Shown here in pieces: positions 61,543 to 64,000 of a stretch of DNA of 64,000 bases. Location: contig CAWUFC020000001.1 in assembly GCA_963921335.3 (NCBI GenBank), positions 868,001 through 932,000 of the forward strand. The letters run 5' to 3'. This DNA comes from CAWUFC02 sp963921335 (GTDB taxonomy: Bacteria; Pseudomonadota; Gammaproteobacteria; Pseudomonadales; Halieaceae). The position numbers were made by a program, and so were the translations under genes. The notes under the pieces are model-generated. The model saw nothing but the letters and a program-made list of their open reading frames with translations, had not been told where the DNA came from and did not search any database. Every line of letters begins with the position of its first letter. The first letter of the stretch is position 1.

Positions 61543-62307
61543 CTAGCTCCCCTGTACCGAGAAGCCGCCATCCACCACGATAGTTTGCCCGGTCATGTAA
61601 CTGGCCGCCGGGCTGGTGAGGAATAACGTGGGGCCGGCGATATCGGCAGGTACGCCGAGGCGATTGAGAGGGGTGCGATTGAGGTGCGGCTGAATCAATT
61701 CGGGAATCTCCAGCATGCCGGCAGTCATATTCGACTCAATCAGGCCGCAGGCAATGCTGTTGGCACGAATACCGTGCTTGGCGTAGCTCACACCCAGCAC
61801 CCGCGTCAGGCCCACCAGCCCGGTTTTGGCGCTGCCGTAGCCGGGCACCACTTCAATGCCAAACAGTGAACTCATCGAGGCCATGCCAACAATGCTGGCG
61901 CCGCCCGGGAAGTCGCTGGCAGTTAACTTGTCTTTCAGCAGGTCGGCCAGGCGGTAGTTGCTGGTGAGGTTAATGGTGATGGCCTTTTCGAACACGTCCG
62001 GATCCCATTCGTCTTTGCCGTCGGGCAGAGAGGCGCCGGCGTTGTTGATGAGAATATCCAGTTTGGGGATCGCCTTTGCGACGGTCGCCAGGCTCTCGTT
62101 ATCGGTAGCGATCATAGGCAGGTAGGTATAGGCGCTGAGGTCCTTATCGTAGTCCTCTGCGCTGGGGCGGGTGCCGGTAATGATCACCTCAGCGCCGGCG
62201 GCCAGGTAGGCCTGGGCGATGCCCTCGCCAATGCCGTTACTGCCGCCGGTCACCAGCACCGTGGCGCCGCTGTAATCGAAGGTGATGCCGTCAAAGGTGC
62301 CTGTCAT
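61543..62307 (-). CDS. Short-chain dehydrogenase/reductase
   Basis: The 254-residue SDR protein has the NAD(P) site TGGSNGIGEGIAQAYLAAG, the NNAGAS segment, the Ser/Tyr/Lys active site (IVGMASMSSLFG, GYGSAKTGLVGLTRVL) and a late RLGVPADIAGPTLFLTSPAASYMTGQ with IVVDGG, typical of classical enzymes of the FabG-like kind. The substrate is unknown. The placement with a TetR regulator and an LLM oxidoreductase suggests a small catabolic pathway, such as steroid, fatty acid or alcohol breakdown; that is inference. Confidence 0.92.
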   Translation of the reverse strand: MTGTFDGITFDYSGATVLVTGGSNGIGEGIAQAYLAAGAEVIITGTRPSAEDYDKDLSAYTYLPMIATDNESLATVAKAIPKLDILINNAGASLPDGKDEWDPDVFEKAITINLTSNYRLADLLKDKLTASDFPGGASIVGMASMSSLFGIEVVPGYGSAKTGLVGLTRVLGVSYAKHGIRANSIACGLIESNMTAGMLEIPELIQPHLNRTPLNRLGVPADIAGPTLFLTSPAASYMTGQTIVVDGGFSVQGS

Positions 62308-62337
62308 GGTGCGTCTCCACTCAATCGCTTGTACTAA

Positions 62338-62357
62338 TTTAATATAAGTTTATTAAA
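62338..62357. promoter_or_regulatory. Inverted repeat, candidate TetR operator
   Basis: TTTAATA (62338-62344) and TATTAAA (62351-62357) are perfect inverted half-sites separated by six bases. The site lies 31 bases before the SDR start and 165 bases before the LLM gene, in the divergent promoter region. It is the only clear palindrome there. Confidence 0.5.
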
Positions 62358-62521
62358 CGGGCAATGATGGTTTAATTTGCTTGGCCGTTGGTGCTTTGCG
62401 GAAGCAGTTTGGCCAAGTATTTGATCTGGTGCCAGCAGTCTGCCGTAGCTTCATGACAGCACCCGTTCTGGCGGCTACATTAGCGGTTTAGAGCGTTTGA
62501 TTTCACAAACAGGAGAGCAGC

Positions 62522-63382
62522 ATGAGATTTCATTATCAGGTAGGCATGTGCGATGCCGATCATTACCTTCCTCTGGCCAAGGCCGCTGAAGACGCGGGTT
62601 ACTACGGTGTGACGGTGCCTGATAGCATCTGCTACCCGAAAGAGGCCAGCTCCAAGTACCCCTACAACGCTGATGGCAGCCGTGAGTTTCTTGAGAGCGT
62701 CCCTTTTATTGAGAGCCTGATCAGTGTTGCGGCCATGGCGGCGGTGACTGAGCGTGTGCGTTTCGCCACCTTTGTGTACAAACTGGCCATTCGTCAGGGC
62801 CCCATTGTAGCTAAGCAGGTGCAGGGCATTAACGTGCTAAGCGGCAACCGCTTCGATTTTGGCGTGGGCATCAGCCCCTGGGAAGAAGACTTTGCCGTGG
62901 CGCACACCCCCTTTGAGAAGCGTGGCAAACGCCTGGATGAGCAGATCGACATTATCAAAGGCCTGGATAGCGGCGATTACTTTGGCTACACCGGTGAGAT
63001 TCACGATATGCCGGCGTGCAAAATGAATCCCGTGCCCTCAAGCCCCACGCCGATTCTGGTGGGTGGCCATGCCGATGTAGCGCTGAAGCGTGCGGCTCGC
63101 AATGACGGCTGGATGTGTGCCGGCGCAGGCAACGATGACTTGCGCAGCTACATTGGCAAGATCAACCAGTATCGCGACGAATACGGCACAGCCGACAAGC
63201 CCTTCAAAATCTTCACCACCGGCCAGAATGCCTTTACCAAAGAGGGCATTGAAGAGTTGGAAGAGATTGGCATTACAGACGTGATCATTGCCTTCAGGGA
63301 TGTTTATAATATGGAGCCGGACAAAGAATTGCCCGAGAAGATCCAGATGTTGCAGTGGTACGCTGGGGAATTCATCAGTTAA
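62522..63382 (+). CDS. LLM-class (luciferase-like) flavin-dependent oxidoreductase
   Basis: The 286-residue protein has the luciferase-like TIM barrel: an N-terminal YLPLAKAAEDAGYYGVTVPD, VRFATFVYKLAIRQGPIVAK, GVGISPWEEDF, FEKRGKRLDEQIDIIKGL, PTPILVGGHADVALKRAAR and ITDVIIAFRDVYNM. The cofactor may be F420 or FMN. The ATG has an excellent AGGAGA ribosome-binding site. It ends 48 bases before a strong terminator, so it is transcribed alone. Divergence from the SDR gene across a palindrome suggests joint control by the TetR protein. Confidence 0.92.
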   Translation: MRFHYQVGMCDADHYLPLAKAAEDAGYYGVTVPDSICYPKEASSKYPYNADGSREFLESVPFIESLISVAAMAAVTERVRFATFVYKLAIRQGPIVAKQVQGINVLSGNRFDFGVGISPWEEDFAVAHTPFEKRGKRLDEQIDIIKGLDSGDYFGYTGEIHDMPACKMNPVPSSPTPILVGGHADVALKRAARNDGWMCAGAGNDDLRSYIGKINQYRDEYGTADKPFKIFTTGQNAFTKEGIEELEEIGITDVIIAFRDVYNMEPDKELPEKIQMLQWYAGEFIS

Positions 63383-63430
63383 GTGTAGTAGCCCGCAAGA
63401 CGGTGCTTGGGCACCGGGCACTATCCATGC

Positions 63431-63461
63431 AAACCCGCACCCTTACCGGTGCGGGTTTTTT
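63431..63461 (+). terminator. Intrinsic terminator after the LLM oxidoreductase
   Basis: AAACCCGCACC (63431-63441) pairs perfectly over 11 bases with GGTGCGGGTTT (63448-63458) around a six-base loop and runs into a T tract. It closes the LLM transcript before the thiolase gene. Confidence 0.93.
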
Positions 63462-63584
63462 ATTATGTACTGGATGTGCCGGGCCGCGTAGGCGTACGTC
63501 GCGGGAGCTAAGGATGGCGCGGGCCGCGTTCGGAGAGCGACGTTTATGGGCTCCACCATAGTCTGTTAGGAAGGAAATGCACGC

Positions 63585-64000
63585 ATGAGCCAATATGACC
63601 CTAATACCCCCGTCCTCGTCGCCGCCGCTGCTGTTCAGCAGCGTGAAGAAGCCGCCGGCGAAGGCCAGGAGGCTGTTGAACTGATGGTTGCCGCTGTGAA
63701 AAAGGCGGCTGACCAGGCTGGCGCGCCGGCCTTGCTGTCTCGTGCGCAGCGTATCGAGGTGCCTAAGGGGATGTGGCATTACTCTGACCCCGCTCGCTTG
63801 GTTGCCGAGGGTATTGGGGCTACTCAGGCAGAATCGGTGTTGGCGGAGATCGGGGTGTCACAGCAAACGGTGATCAGTCGCGCCTGTACCAGCATTGCTG
63901 ATGGCGAGGCTGAAGTCGTGATTGTAGCGGGCGGTGAAGCCAAGTATCGCGCTTTGCGTGCCCAGATCGAAGGCGTGGAACTGACCGAAACGGATCAGCA
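63585..64000 (+). CDS. Thiolase-family (acetyl-CoA acetyltransferase-like) protein, cut by right window edge
   Basis: The frame starts at ATG 63585 after AGGAAGGAA and is open to the window end, giving 138 residues. MSQYDPNTPVLVAAAAVQQREE, then AVELMVAAVKKAADQAG, MWHYSDPARLVAEGIGA and IADGEAEVVIVAGGEAKY match the N-terminal half of a group of thiolase-like acetyl-CoA acetyltransferases. The reactive-cysteine region, if present, would lie near or beyond CTSIADGE. Together with SDR and LLM genes it suggests a fatty-acid or related breakdown pathway. Confidence 0.8.
   Translation, partial: MSQYDPNTPVLVAAAAVQQREEAAGEGQEAVELMVAAVKKAADQAGAPALLSRAQRIEVPKGMWHYSDPARLVAEGIGATQAESVLAEIGVSQQTVISRACTSIADGEAEVVIVAGGEAKYRALRAQIEGVELTETDQ

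Overview
The window looks like chromosome of a marine-type gammaproteobacterium, possibly of the Cellvibrionales (Halieaceae or Spongiibacteraceae); that placement rests on gene content and protein style only. It carries riboflavin, thiamine and isoprenoid housekeeping genes at the left, an approximately 45 kb surface-glycan locus in the middle, and signalling plus catabolic-type genes at the right. No tRNA, rRNA, CRISPR array or transposase was recognised, and no gene-free stretch exceeds about 300 bases.

1-11.7 kb: ribB (left-truncated, with a degenerate GTP cyclohydrolase half), ribH, nusB and thiL form one operon. Two copies of a small DUF1640-type coiled-coil membrane protein flank a retropepsin-like protease gene whose signal peptide is out of frame. 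ribA and dxs follow. A minus-strand block (galE, amidase, radical SAM) separates dxs from xseB-ispA, which in many gammaproteobacteria are adjacent to it.

11.7-57.1 kb: the glycan locus. At its left end is a 383-residue RTX/DUF4214 protein with the look of a type I secretion substrate, with its own promoter, a structured leader and a strong terminator. In the middle (41.5-44.7 kb) are a type I ABC transporter and its membrane-fusion partner. Around these lie about 15 glycosyltransferase genes (about 20 catalytic modules, several in multi-enzyme fusions), seven sulfotransferase-like genes (eight modules), gmd and fcl for GDP-L-fucose, a methyltransferase, a PhyH-like dioxygenase and several proteins of unknown function. 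No Wzx flippase, Wzy polymerase, Wzm/Wzt transporter or initiating phosphoglycosyltransferase was found. The only exporter is the type I system. My working hypothesis is that the locus builds a fucose-containing, sulfated glycan, possibly on the RTX protein, and exports it by type I secretion. Two accessory modules recur through the locus: a beta-rich GW module and an NPDV/HYL module. Bases 18.6-27.2 kb look AT-richer than the rest and may have been acquired separately.

57.1-64 kb: a CRP-type site lies in front of a DsbA/receiver-like/GGDEF fusion. Next come an SGNH-like membrane protein lacking its serine, a second membrane GGDEF protein, a TetR regulator with an SDR gene, a divergent LLM-class oxidoreductase with a palindromic operator candidate between, and the start of a thiolase-family gene cut by the right edge.

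All functions are read from sequence motifs. No database search was possible.
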